The translations under genes and the position numbers were made by a program. From positions 1,816,501-1,880,500 of the forward strand of contig CALZFC010000019.1 in NCBI GenBank assembly GCA_945643635.1: DNA of 64,000 nt, given 5' to 3'. Source of the DNA: Allodiplogaster sudhausi (lineage: Eukaryota; Nematoda; Chromadorea; Rhabditida; Diplogasteridae). Within the stretch, counting starts at the first letter, position 1; each line of letters opens with the position of its first letter. Of the stretch, positions 41,739 to 53,600 are shown in pieces. Under the pieces are notes generated by a model. It saw nothing but the letters and a program-made list of their open reading frames with translations, was not told the DNA's origin and did not search any database.

Positions 41739-43707
41739 ATGCAAGCGGCTGCCGGCCTCGTCCTCTTCTTCGTCGTCGTCTCTTCCCAGAATGGCCTTCG
41801 CATGACTTCTCCTCTCGATGCTATTGGTAGATCAATCTATTCATTCATATTGATTGATATAGAAACCTCCGTGATCTGCAGGTCTCCAGCCATCGAAAGT
41901 GCAGCCGACGGAGGCGGCCTTCGGTCTGCGGAAGGGCGCGGCCGCCGGCGGTCTCAGCGAGTACAACATTCGCACGCTCAACACCGTCAAAGACGACGGT
42001 ATAGAGAGGGGGAAGTGTACCCTTCAGAAAATCATTTATGGACAACAATATTTTCAAAAACTCAAACATAAAAAAAATAAAGCTGTGCATTTTATATTCA
42101 ATTAATAAGAGTGGTGAAATGAAGTGATTGCAGCGGAGCCGCTGTCTTGCCGCGAGCAGCGCCTTCGAAATCTGCGGCTGCAGAAGGAGGCGGCCGCCGC
42201 CGCGCCCCGTCCCACCGCCGCCGCCGCCCTCTTTCTCCCCGTCTGCGACTCCGCCAATCCGGAGTCAGCTGATACTACCATACTTTTCTATTTCATTTAT
42301 ATATATTTTTTTTAAATATTTATTGTATAGTTCAAACATACAGTAGTTAGGATAACATACAATAGCATTTGTATCCTTTTTCCAGACTCTACGCTCTCAT
42401 CCAATGCCACGCTCTCTCTCAGTTCTGCTGGTGCGCGTCACCTGCGAGCGGTGAGCCTCTACCAGGTCAGAGATCAATTATGTAAATTTCCCTGCTCAAA
42501 TAATCAATTAGTATGTAAATTAATTAAGATTAATAAATATTGAAGCCTTGTAAAACTGAATGTGTTCCAGGGACGTCTTCGTCAAGAGGCACGAAGCCAG
42601 ATTGCACGAAGAGCAGCAGCAACAGCCTGAGCAGTCGGCCACTCGTGGCAGTCAAGGCATGTTCAAAGTAGTCATTCAATTAACTCATTCACTGAGGCAC
42701 AAATAAATAATTAATAAAACTTTGGCTATTTTACCACAAACACATTGTCTTGTTTCTGAAGAACCAAAGAGCTAAATCAGCTTGAATAATTTTTTTTTTA
42801 TAGATTCCGGAAGAGCCGAAGCGTCACGAAGTTGTACCCATCGATATCGCGACAAATCTGCCAGTTCCGGTCATCAAAAGTGGGTTGAGAATGGATTTTT
42901 TTGTCCTAAATATTTATGAAACATGAACATTTTATTCTTGTAGGGCCAACGTGATCTATCACGTGAACGAACGAGTGGGCACAAATTGATTAGAATAATA
43001 AAGAAGTAATGTTTCAGAGTGTCCCGAGCGAAAGGCAATTCGCTTCTATCGAAGGCTTCTGCACACAATCTTCGATGAAATGAAGACTATTGCGCCGTCA
43101 GTTCACAAGACGAATAAGCTTGCTTTGCTGAATGATTGTGCTTGAAAAAGAATACTTTTGAAGAATGAATTAAAAGTGTTGCTCTTCAGACGATTAAAAT
43201 TATTTTTTCTTAGTAATCTCGTGAGCCTGAAGACGTCGTACGAGGCCGCCCTCTGGTGGAAATTCGGAAGACTCGATCGAAATGGCAACGGGGTTAGAAA
43301 TGGCATTCTCAATGAGAACCTTCTTTTTGAAGCTACATACAAAGTATGATGAGTGATATTGCTTTGGGTGCTGGAGCGTTCGGAGTGGAAAGGCTACCGT
43401 GCGGCGATCCGAATGTGGAAGCACGTGCGGACGTGCGGAAGGAACTTCTTCCGTGCCTGCGACTCGAACCTCGACCGCCGCGTCACTCGCGGAGAGTGGC
43501 GCGCGTGCACTGCGTTCCGGCCTCGCGGTACGCCTCTAAACAAGATAATTAATTAAGTTTGAAAAACAATCTGAAGAAAAATAGCTGCAAAAACAACAAC
43601 AAAAAATAAAAACACTTCTCATAGGCCTACGTGACCAGCACAGCCCTACGCCTACGCCCTATGAACTCCTAAATCCATTCCTGTATATTCTCAAGCCAGA
43701 AAATTAA
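41739..43707 (+). CDS. smoc: SMOC-like secreted calcium-binding protein (thyroglobulin type-1 + EF-hand EC domain), about 323 aa, 10 exons
   Basis: Secreted matricellular protein of the SPARC/SMOC family; SMOCs modulate BMP signalling in the extracellular matrix. Exons: 41739-41826, 41882-41998, 42134-42263, 42386-42465, 42571-42650, 42804-42879, 43018-43096, 43214-43292, about 43368-43527, 43625-43707. A signal peptide opens the protein (AAAGLVLFFVVVSS). One thyroglobulin type-1 repeat has all six cysteines: SCREQ, LPVC, then QCHALSQFCWC, SGEPLPG and TKPDC. The EC domain starts near KCPERKAIRFYRRLL and has two EF-hand loops (DRNGNG..., DSNLDRRVTRGE) plus the disulphide pair in RTCGRNFFRAC. 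No follistatin-like or second thyroglobulin repeat is visible, as in the short nematode SMOC. The start of exon 9 is uncertain (no AG before 43368). If the last intron is retained, the frame ends at 43556 and an AATAAA follows at 43605. Confidence 0.85.
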
Positions 43708-45246
43708 GCATGAAATAAGCACGATATCCAACATAATTCTAAAAACTCTCTGATTCGATGCCGAATCTCTGCATCTCTGCATTTACTCACTTTTGTTTTC
43801 CTTCTTTGTGATTCTACTTGAGAAGAATATTTTGGCATAAGATGCCTCCTTTTCCATAGCCAAAATCCTGAATTTCTTATGACATACATAGCACATCTTT
43901 TCTTCTCTTGATATCGCCTTCTTTCTTAGTCCTTGCAGTTTTTCTGTCTCGTTTTCTGCTTCATATTTTTGTGCACCTCCTCTTGCTTCGCTCCTTCTCA
44001 TTGATCTGTTTGTTCATCTTTTCTCTCTCAGACTCTCAGTTATCACTCATAGGGTACACAATCTTTTCTGACGAATCTCAAGTAAAGGGACCCTGGCGGT
44101 CCTTTCATTTTATATCTGCTGACTTCTATTTAAGCGTGACTGCTTTTTGTTGCTGTTTTACTTAACGACTTGTTTTAACTATGAAGATTTCAAGAATGTA
44201 TGAATCTATGCATATGTCATTACGGTTAAATGTAATGGGAAGCGTCATAATTGAAGGATTCGGTATACTCTTTATATTCGTTTAAAACTTTGAGAACAAT
44301 GATTGAACTTCACCACAATTAACGAAGGTTGTGAACTGGCCGAAGAATTTGCTTATTCATGTGAGAAAAGAGAATGTGAATAAATGCTACGGACCGGGCT
44401 TGTCTTATTAACTTTTGTGCACAAAAAGGATAAAAGAAGTAGAACAAGTAATTTTAGTATAAAGTAAACCACTTCCAATTTGCGAGGTTAAAACTGATTT
44501 CCGACAACGAAAGAAAGTCGCGAAGTGCGTAGACGACAAAGAAGCGTAATGAGTTATCGGCGGCGAGATTTTTGAACATAAGAATCTTTAAATAATAAAA
44601 CAAAACATGGAATTTCGAAGTAATAATGACATATTTCAGAAGAGAAATCGTTAAGTAAACGCAGTATTCTTAATAATGCTGTAATAATCATAGTGTTAAA
44701 AGGATACATAGCTTATTGTTAGCTAGGCATATTATGTATGTACATGTCGAAGTAGTGACACGGCCAGGTTAGAATAGACAGCAGCCACGACAACGAAGTA
44801 CAGGAAGAAACAGACGATGAGCCACTACGACGGTCTATTGCAAGCAAAGACGGGATACTCTTGGTTATCCCATAGTTTGAACTTCAGAGGAACCAAGAAC
44901 AAGGAAAAAGAGAGACAGAAACAGTAAGAGGGACGAGAGACAGAGCGAGAGAGAGAGAGGGAGGGAAAGAGAGCAAGAAGGACAGCGAAAGCACCCAGAC
45001 ACTGGCTATTCAGAGTTATAACTAACCAATCTGGTCAGAATATAAGAGATGAAATGATTATCTTTCTGGTTAATAAGGATAAAAATCTACTACTTGCTTT
45101 TTACGGCCAAAATTTCAAAAGACTTTTCTACCGTGCACATTTATAACGAGGTATTTGCACGTTGAGTGGTGTGGGAAGGGGATTCCGATAGAGAGGCGAG
45201 GTGGTTACTACTACGAAAAAGGGGTTAGCATTTCGGTGTGTCAAGA
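43708..45246. other. Intergenic region between convergent SMOC-like and Otx genes
   Basis: Complex, mostly tract-free sequence; an AATAAA at 44379-44384 could serve a long SMOC 3' UTR. A short purine-rich stretch at 44900-44990 marks the return to repeat-rich DNA. No exon is seen. Confidence 0.6.
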
Positions 45247-46659
45247 TTACTGTAGCATGGAGAACTTCCACGGATCGGCGGCCGTAGAATACGCGGCGGC
45301 AGCGGCGGCGCCAGGCTGTGCGGCCTGAGCAGCGTACTGCTGGAAGTAGTCGAGGGAGCCAGCGGCAGCAGCTGCGGCCGGTTGGTAGCCGTAGTAGGGA
45401 GGACGGAACGAGCCGTAGGAAAGGCCAGATGGAGACGAGCCTGAGAGGAGAGAGAGAGAGTTATTTGAGATTTTATATTTTGATTGATAATATACCTATA
45501 ACGATTGGATAGCATTGTGTTTTACATATCCAGAAAATGGAATGAAAGGAGGGAGTGGAGCGATAGCAAAGGAAAAGAGATAGAAATAATGAGATAACGA
45601 AATATAGAAGAGCAAATGGAGACGAAGAGATAAACAGAGAAAGAGAGAAAGAGAGAGAAAGAGAGCGAAAGAGAGAGAGAGAGCGAGAAAGAGAGAGAGC
45701 GAGAGAGAGAGAGAGAGCGAGTATCTCACCAGGATGCAGATAAGCCGAGTGCAGAGAGGGAACGGCGAGTGCCGGCTTGACGTCGTGTTGGTGTCCTCCG
45801 TCGTGCGGCGACGGATTCGCAGAGGTGCCGCTGGCGGCGGACACTGAATCTGCGCCGGGTTCTTCCGACTTGACGTCGATCTGGAAGCAACAGGGCCTGT
45901 TGATCTGTCACTATTCAATGAAGATGCTTTATAATAGAAATTCTTTATGAATTAAAAATATAAATAGTTAATTAATCAAGTAAATTATAGTAATGGCTCA
46001 AAAGTACCTCTGCGCTCTCGCTGTTCGTGCCATCGTTGGAAGAGCTGGAGGCGGTGCCGCCGTTGGCAGCCGCGGCAGAGGAAGACGAGTTGCCAGAGAC
46101 AGAGACGGAGGGAGTGCACGAGGACTGCTGCTGCTGAGCCTTCTTCTGCTGACGCGCCTTCGCACGGCGGTTCTTGAACCACACCTGGAAGAGAGAGAGA
46201 GAGAAAGAGAGAGGGGGGGAAGGAGAGAGAGAGAGAGAGGAGTGAAGAGAGAGAGAAATGTAGGAGTTGACAGTGAGGGATGGACCCGAAAAGGCCGAAA
46301 AATGTTTTGCATTTTTATACATATATACATATAGGGTCGTTAGAATCTCAAGAAGAGAGAAGACAATCGACAATTTTATAAAGCAACCATATTTTTCCAT
46401 ATATGAATATCACTGTATGCTTTCTGAGAATATGATTTGATGCCCTCTCCCAATATCCGCAACCATTTCTCCCCTCAGACCAATCGGTGACTTTACATAT
46501 TTGGAGGCACCTCTGAAATTATTCTCCATGCTACGTCGTGCTTTCGTTCTGATGACACGCGTCTTATGGAGGACAGGACAGACTTCTAAATCCCAAATCT
46601 GCCTCTTCTATCCCTTCCCTCTCTGCCTGCATCTCTCACACTCTCTCCCTCTCTCTCCC

Positions 46660-46703
<44 letters not shown>

Positions 46704-46872
46704 CTCGTCCTGTCACGGTGAGCTTATCTCAGCGTTGCTTGGAGCGGCCGGCCATTAGCCAAATTGGAGGGCCAATTCTAGGCGCTGCCGGCTATTTTGA
46801 GAATGGAATGTGCTAAGTCGCCTTCTGCTGACGTCTCCGAGGAGCGCGTCAGTAGAAGAAGAAGAAGATGAA

Positions 46873-46903
<31 letters not shown>

Positions 46904-47431
46904 AAGAAGAAGATCCTTCTTTCAGAAAAGTGCCCCCCCATAAGTGAGACATTAGCATTATTAGCAGTGAACTAGGCGAATTGTAAACAAGATAAGCAAG
47001 AAATCACGAGGACAGCTATTACGCTTGCTCAGCTGCTGCTAACGATATTCAATGCGTTTACTTCTCTCATTTGGATGTTCGCAATGAACCTGAGCTATTT
47101 GGTAATTCGGGAGGCAAATAAAGTGGAAACTGTGTTCGTGAAGAAGAAGAAAAGGGAGAGAGAGAGAGAGGGAGAAGTAAAGTGAGAGAAAGAGAGAGAG
47201 AAAATAGAGAGCAGAGAGAGAGAGAGATAAATTGAGAGAGAAAAGAGCAAAGAAATAAAGGAGAAAGAGATATTGGCAGAGAGAAGTTCTACAGTGTCAA
47301 CGAAAGTGTAAATACTCGTGTCATTGCCAAACACTGCTAGACTATTTAGAATGGGGAAGTATAAGGGAAAGAGAGTGAGTTCGTATCATTAATCAATACT
47401 TGCGGACATTGAGGTACTTTCTGTCTCATTT

Positions 47432-47486
<55 letters not shown>

Positions 47487-49908
47487 ATGTCCTCCTTCTT
47501 TAACTCCATTTTAATAACATAGCAAGTCTTTTTTTAAATTTATTTCCACACTTGCTTTCGAACATCTCTTTTATCTCTTTTCTCAACGTCTAAGTCTCCT
47601 CTCTTTTCTTCTTCGCTGTCTGCCTCTCTCTCTCTCTCCTCTCTCTCTCATCGCACAGATCGACCTCGCTTGCATTCTCCCAAGCAGGGCGCTCTATTTG
47701 TCTGATAGCGACTCTCACTCGAGAAGAGACTGAGAAGAGAGAAAGAGAGGAATGAAAGGAGAGGAAGTAGCATGGCTGATACAGAGACAACAGAGAAGCA
47801 GAGTAACAGACAGGAAGAGTAAACGAGTGCACGGGATTACTGTAGTCAGAACTCGTCCATACAACGGAGACGCACCCCCCCCCCCACGTTCTCCGCTCTG
47901 CTCTCTCGCTTTCTCTATCTCCCTTTACTCTCCCTCTCGTTCTCTCTTTCTATGCATTTCTTCTGCGTTTCGCTTTCCGTGTTTTCCGAGTTCTCTCCCA
48001 TCAAAAACTCCCTCTCTACAACATTGATTGCTTCGAGATGCGATCGAATATTTGCTGTCTGAACAACAGTAAAAGTTTAAAAATCCACCAAATTCAGGCC
48101 AACTCTTGTTATCTTCAAGAGAATTTCTAAAATCAATCCTCAATGCAATTCAGATGCTTTGCCAGAATAAAGTGGGGTCAGGGGGTTTGGAGGGAAAATG
48201 GAAGGCGAAAAGAAAAGCTTCTCTCCGTACCTGAACTCTGCTCTCCGGTAGCTGGATCTTCAGTGCCATCTCTTCTCGAAGAAAGATATCCGGATATCTG
48301 TTGACAGGAGAGGCTGGATTAATAGTGTAGGCAATCAATTCAGTTGTTTCTTTGTCGTCATTAAAGTGAATTTTTTAACGATATTGTCGTTATTGAATAT
48401 GAATAGTTGATAGTGAGACTGATTCTGTGCTGACCTCGTCTTGCTGAAGTAGGACTCGAGAACTTCCAGTTGAGATCGAGTAAACGTTGTTCGCTCACGG
48501 CGCTGCTTCCTAAAGAAGAATCTATTTTAATTTCTTGTTATTTACTCCGGCTCCACTGTGAATGATATCTGGCTCTCATTCAAATTAGGCGTGCCAGGGT
48601 AATTTTTTGAAATCCGATAACAAAAATTTGCGTCGAAATATGCATAAAACCATGCCATAAATTGACGCCTAACGTGAGAGAGAGCCAAATATCAGAGTTT
48701 GAATGAGCGGTCAATTACCCCGACCTCGTGGGAGGTTGCGAGTTCCATGCGGCGAGGTTGGCGGAGCAGTCGGCGAGGGAAGAGCCGATGTACTGCATGG
48801 TGCCGGGCAGGAAGGAGTGCGGCGGCGCAGTGGGGAAGGGCGCCATGTGAGGCGCGCCATACGCGACCGCCGCCGCGTTCTGCAATTACACACTGTTTCT
48901 TCTGTTATTGTTAATTTATTTTAATAAAAATTTATAAGTTTGCTTGGCCGTCTTCATTGTTTACTTTTCTTTTTGAGAATGCCCTTGATTTTCATTTATC
49001 ACTTCAGTGTTCTCGTCCATCAGCTCCTTTTATTATTCTTTTCCATCATTGTTCTGGTCACTTGCGATGATCCTCGTGTCTCCTCAGCTTTCGATATTTG
49101 CGTTCTGGCTCATTCTACCCCATTTGCCACATCGCTGTCTGACTCTCCTTTCTGTCCTCACTCTTTCATCTTCTTCGCTCTCTCTTTCTCTCTCTCTCCT
49201 CTCTTTTTTCTCTCCTACTCTCTCTCCTCTCTCTTTTTCTCTCTCTCTCTCTCTATCTCGCCTCGAGCCAAAGCCGCTTATCGATAAAGACTGTGAAGTG
49301 TTTGCGCCGATGTTTTTCGTCGCCTCTGATGAGCGGTGGCCGCTATTTTTCACACTCAGTTGAGCTCCGTTCAAGCGACCAGCAAATAGAAGAGATTATC
49401 AAGAGGGGCAGTTTTCTTTTAGACATCGAAATATCGATTGATTTTATTTTAATTGTAAAATAAAAATGTCCTGGCACCTTGCCAAAGTAGGCGGCCGTCA
49501 TGTTGGCGACGTTCATGTTGGCCGCTGCAGCCGCCGATGAAACGGAAGGAAGGTGGTAGGACATCTGAAACTAGACAAGGGTTAGCGATTAGGGGAAGTG
49601 CAGCGACTATGTATGTAATTAAACACTCTATTTGTACAGGTACCAAATTTTTTTTGTTTTATTTTTAATTTATTTTAGTACTGATTTTGGTCTTGTTTTT
49701 CTTGAATTTTTATTGTCCAAGTCACTTGCTCGCTTAGTACATCGGAAAAGATGGGAGCGTCGAGGCTCGTCTTCTGCAGATTCTCAGAGGCCGACGACGC
49801 GGCCGACGACGCGTTGTAGGGTTCGGGCATGGCGAGCGAGGATGTAGAAGGATCCAGGGGGTCAGCGAAGAGTCCGCGAGGTGGTGGCCACTTCAGAAAA
49901 CTGGCCAT
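45247..49908 (-). CDS. otx: Otx-class homeobox transcription factor, complete, 8 coding exons, 362 aa
   Basis: Orthodenticle/Otx K50 paired-like homeodomain factor, a nuclear regulator of anterior and sensory-neuron fate in animals. Exons from the 5' end: 49908-49726, 49564-49478, 48879-48725, 48509-48435, 48297-48231, 46184-46008, 45880-45730, 45440-45247 (1089 bp, all phases agree). The homeodomain spans residues 144-203: [20 protein letters not shown], then [21 protein letters not shown] and VWFKNRRAK, with Lys at position 50 (residue 193). An intron falls between homeodomain positions 46 and 47, a recurrent site in paired-type homeobox genes. The N-terminus [10 protein letters not shown] recalls the Otx start MMSYLKQPPY, and the C-terminus WKFSMLQ matches the terminal WKFQVL of vertebrate Otx. 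Ala- and Ser-rich linkers flank the homeodomain. An in-frame upstream ATG at 49965 exists; 49908 is preferred for its strong initiation context. Intron 5 (46185-48230) is the largest. Confidence 0.95.
45441..45729 (-). other. Otx intron 7, largely CT repeat on the gene strand
   Basis: A 289-bp intron bounded by exons 7 and 8. On the gene strand it has CT-rich runs both just after the donor and directly before the acceptor (ctctctcctctcag). Confidence 0.85.
46187..46256. repeat. (GA)n tract at the Otx exon 6 acceptor
   Basis: On the gene (minus) strand this is a CT tract that runs into the 3' splice site ttccag before VWFKNRRAK, so it supplies the pyrimidine tract. Confidence 0.85.
46855..46917. 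repeat. (GAA)n microsatellite in Otx intron 5
   Basis: About 20 GAA triplets on the + strand with one ATGAAT interruption; reads TTC on the gene strand. Confidence 0.9.
48564..48693. repeat. Imperfect inverted repeat in Otx intron 3
   Basis: Arms 48564-48591 and 48666-48693, each 28 bp, match at about 22 positions in inverted orientation around a 74-bp AT-rich loop. It could be a small fold-back (MITE-like) element; no target-site duplication is obvious. Confidence 0.5.
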
Positions 49909-50884
49909 GGTATCCAAGGATACAATATAACGCGAACACGATATGGCCTTCTCATCTTCACGCATTCAAACAGAACAAAGAACAGACAAGAGGTGATTGA
50001 TTATTAGGCGGGATAAGAGAGAAAAGAAAGCAGAGAAGACGAGAGTGTACGTGATTTGAAGCGAAAGAATTACGAGCGGGGATAAAGGAAGAAAGTAGGA
50101 GAAAAGCTATTGAAGCTGATCGCACGGCTAATCGTAAGCGGGAGGAGAGGGAAAGAAAAAAGGAGTGGAGGGACCGGGAGGGGCACTAGAAGGGCCAGGG
50201 GGAGTTCCCAGTGTGGGTCTGCATGGAGGCCCCAGAAGGCATCTCCGAAGGGCAGCAAACAGTCGCCTTCTTCAGAGATGCACCTCTTCGGGAAAGCAGA
50301 GGCAGGCGAGGGGAGGGAGAGGCGTGATTGCGTGCCACTCTCTGCGTCTCTCGTCTTGCCATGCTCTCTCACTCATTACAGCTTCTCCTCCGACTGATGC
50401 CAATCTCGTATCAGTTGCGCTTCTTCAGCAGAAGAAGCAGAGAGTGGGAGGAGAGAGAGAGAGAGAGAGATCATCCTACGTCAAAAGCGGCTTACGGTAG
50501 GTGTCATAATCTCAGTTATAGGAGACATTGAAGATAGAGAGAGAGAGAGAGCGAGAGAGCAAGAGAGATAAAGAAGAGTGTGAAGTGAGAGGCGTGTGGG
50601 GGTTCTCGCACGAGTGATCGGCCGCCGTATCAGCGGCGCCTAACTAGGTCTATAATAAGGAAGTGAACCCAGAGAGGGGGGAGAAAAGAAGAGTGTGGCA
50701 TGATTCTGAGGCTGCAGCTTCACAAATACAAGCTAGCAGGTGCGGTCTACTTAGTTGCTTACATCTATTCTACTTCCTAGTTCTCTTTGTCTGCTGTTAT
50801 CATTTTTTTCAAGTTATCTTTCTCCCTCTCATTAGCTCTCTGTTTCCCCCACCCTCCCTTTCCCTTTCTCTTCCCTTTCTCTCC

Positions 50885-50921
<37 letters not shown>

Positions 50922-51787
50922 CTCTAGTCATGTTTTATCTTGGAATCCTCAGAGTGTTCTGCCATGGCGAGGAGCGTCCTGTTGCCGTAAGCCAGAGAAA
51001 GTCTTTGTTATCAGAGAAGAGGAAGGCAGCCTCATTCACTCCTTGATTCATGAGGTGCGAGAGTCAGAGTGTGCAGAGAGAGCATGAGAGGAAGAGAGAG
51101 CGTGAGAGTCGCCAGTCATATCAGACGTGGAAGGTCCGCTTGGCAACCATCACTTCTTATCAAAAAGGGAAGAGAAGAGAGTGTGCAGGAGTCGAGAGAA
51201 CGAGAGAAACAAAGACAAAAGATAAGAGGTAGAGACGCAGAGAGTGGCGTGATGATTATTCGGGTCCCATGGAGAGAAGGTGTCAATGCACACAAACCGA
51301 GGCCAAAGAGGACCGAAGTGATTTATGACTCAAGCTACTGAATTTCCATGTTTAAGGGGTTCCATAAAGAGACATCCATAAAAAATTCACAGTTTTCGAC
51401 ACTTCATTACTTCTAGAGAGACTCTTGTAGAGATTTTGTTTTCTAAAGATCACATCATACAGACAGAGATATTTTTGAAAGGGCTCAGGAAAGGGCATGC
51501 CAAGCTGCCTCCCCCAGACAGATCTTCTCTCAGGCGTTTCAATCACGAGCTAATCGCCGTAGGCGTCAGATAACCCACGAGTCTACCACGCGAGTGATGG
51601 CAGACCTTGCCTGCCTTGATTAGCGCGGTCACACTTTAGATCAGCAGAGGAAAAGTGCCAAGGATACTGATTATGATGAACGGAGGAGGACGTGGTAAAG
51701 CGATCCGATCAAGGGAAGGAGAGAGGAGAGCCGGGATGATACGGTTCAGCCGCGAGTATCATCCCTCATTACCCTTGGCGAGATGGC

Positions 51788-51821
<34 letters not shown>

Positions 51822-52279
51822 GGAGAGAGAGGGGGAGCGAGAGGGAGAGAGAGAGGATGAGCGAGAGCAGAACTTAAGAGAGAAAACGCCATAGTAGCAC
51901 GGAAAGCGCCTTATAGTCGTCTTACAAAGGAGGCAGAAGAGTGCGAGCGAGTGAGAATGACAAAGAGAGAGACGCAGAGAGTAAGTCGCCCACCACCTGT
52001 ACCAAATCGCATTATCACATGTGCATACACACAATATATACTCACGTCAAGGCGGGCGGAAAGGCATGCGGCGGCGCGCGTGAAAGTGTGCGGCAGAAGG
52101 GTCAGCACCGAAGCCAGAAGGAATCGACTGAAGAAGGAATCAAGAGGATGATCCCACTGGGGCCGCGGATGAACCTGGCCATTCCGACCTCTTTACGGTA
52201 GCCCGCAAGCGACAGGTGGAGGAGAGGGGAGAGCAGCCAAGGCCATAGGTGGCCCTCTCTGTCTCTCTCGCTCTCTCTC

Positions 52280-52313
<34 letters not shown>

Positions 52314-52359
52314 GCTCTCGCTCTCTCTCTCGCTCTCTCTCTCTCGCTCTCTCTCTCGC

Positions 52360-52390
<31 letters not shown>

Positions 52391-52391
52391 T

Positions 52392-52435
<44 letters not shown>

Positions 52436-53600
52436 CGCCAGCACTCTCTCATTCCCATTTCGATCATGCACCCCCTCCCCTCACCAGTGCTGCTCCTCGC
52501 ACTCTCCTTGATTTGCACACTATTTCTCCCGTTCCGTCTGCGTTGCTTGTCCCGCTCTGTGTATACATACGTGTGGAAGACCTGATGTACAAACGTCACG
52601 GGCTGCCGACATAAGCCCCGCCCACCCATCCGACCACAGCCAATGAGCGAAGAGATGGGCGGAGCCTGGCGAGATCAAGCGATGACGACGTCAGTGTGCA
52701 GTGATAGCACCCTTGCATTTCATACCTCCTTTCCCTCTCTCACTCTCTCGATTCCTAACACTCTCTCAACTTCTCCCACCCGATCTCTTCGTTTCGCACG
52801 CTCTCTTGCACGGTCTGCTCCATTTTTGTGGCAAGCCAGGGCTGGTGCTGCTCAGCGCTTCCGAATAAGCAGAGCTATGTGGTGCTACGAGAGAATGAGA
52901 GAAATGGAGAGAGAAAATGAGGGAAGAAAGAGATAGAGAGCGTACAAGGAAGAGAAGAAGAGAACAAGAGAAATTGTTTGTCCGATTCACATTCTGCGCA
53001 CGAGAACTTTCACCTTGCCTTCCCCATCTTCCTCTTCTTTTCCCTTCTCTTCCTCTTTCTCTCTGGCTACCCAAGAATGTACTCTTCGGATTACGGTAGT
53101 AGTGCACACGTCCGAATCGACGAGAGACAGTGGAAAGAGCGTGGGGAAGAAGAAGAAGGCAGAGATGAAGACACTAAGAGAGGGAGAGAGAGAGCGAGAG
53201 AGAGAGAGATGCTGGAAGATAAAGAACAATAGTGAGAGACATAGAGGAATAAAGGAATGGTGAGAGAGCAGGATGAACGAAGAGAGAGCAGAGAAGTGAT
53301 CAAAGAAGCAGATGCAGAATCGTCTCCGTCAGCGTGGAGAAGAGAAATACAGATTCTCGAGCGCAAAGACAACAGAAGCGCCCGCTCCTTTTCGGAGGAG
53401 AAGCAGCTTCTCCTCTTTGGTTCCCTCAGGGAGAAGTCAAAGGAGAGCAAGCATCACAAATGTTTGTCTAAGACACGAGCAACTGACTCTCGATGAAACT
53501 AGCCCGAAGCTCCTTCTTAGGCCACTCCTAACAAAACCGCACAGAGGCACCGGCAGTCACGGCGGAGGAGAGAGAGAAAATAAAATAGGAAGGTTGCAGA
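49909..53600. other. Upstream flank of Otx, GA/CT-rich, no gene recognised
   Basis: Likely contains the Otx 5' UTR and promoter, which I cannot place. Tracts at 50450-50470, 50535-50575, 50880-50925, 51785-51860, 52251-52433 and 53180-53210. A CCAAT, GGGCGG and TGACGACGTCA cluster sits at 52636-52692. Confidence 0.6.
52251..52433. repeat. (CT)n tract with regular CGCTCT variants
   Basis: About 180 bp, the longest near-pure pyrimidine run in the window, interrupted repeatedly by tcgctctc, which suggests a higher-order unit. Confidence 0.9.

Larger units (their letters stand above)
46185..48230 (-). other. Otx intron 5, 2046 bp, repeat-rich
   Basis: Splits the homeodomain between positions 46 and 47. 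It contains a CT tract (gene strand) directly before the acceptor at 46187-46256, a GAA run at 46855-46917, GA/CT tracts at 46620-46700, 47155-47235 and 47435-47482, and a cytosine run near 47874-47886. Confidence 0.85.
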
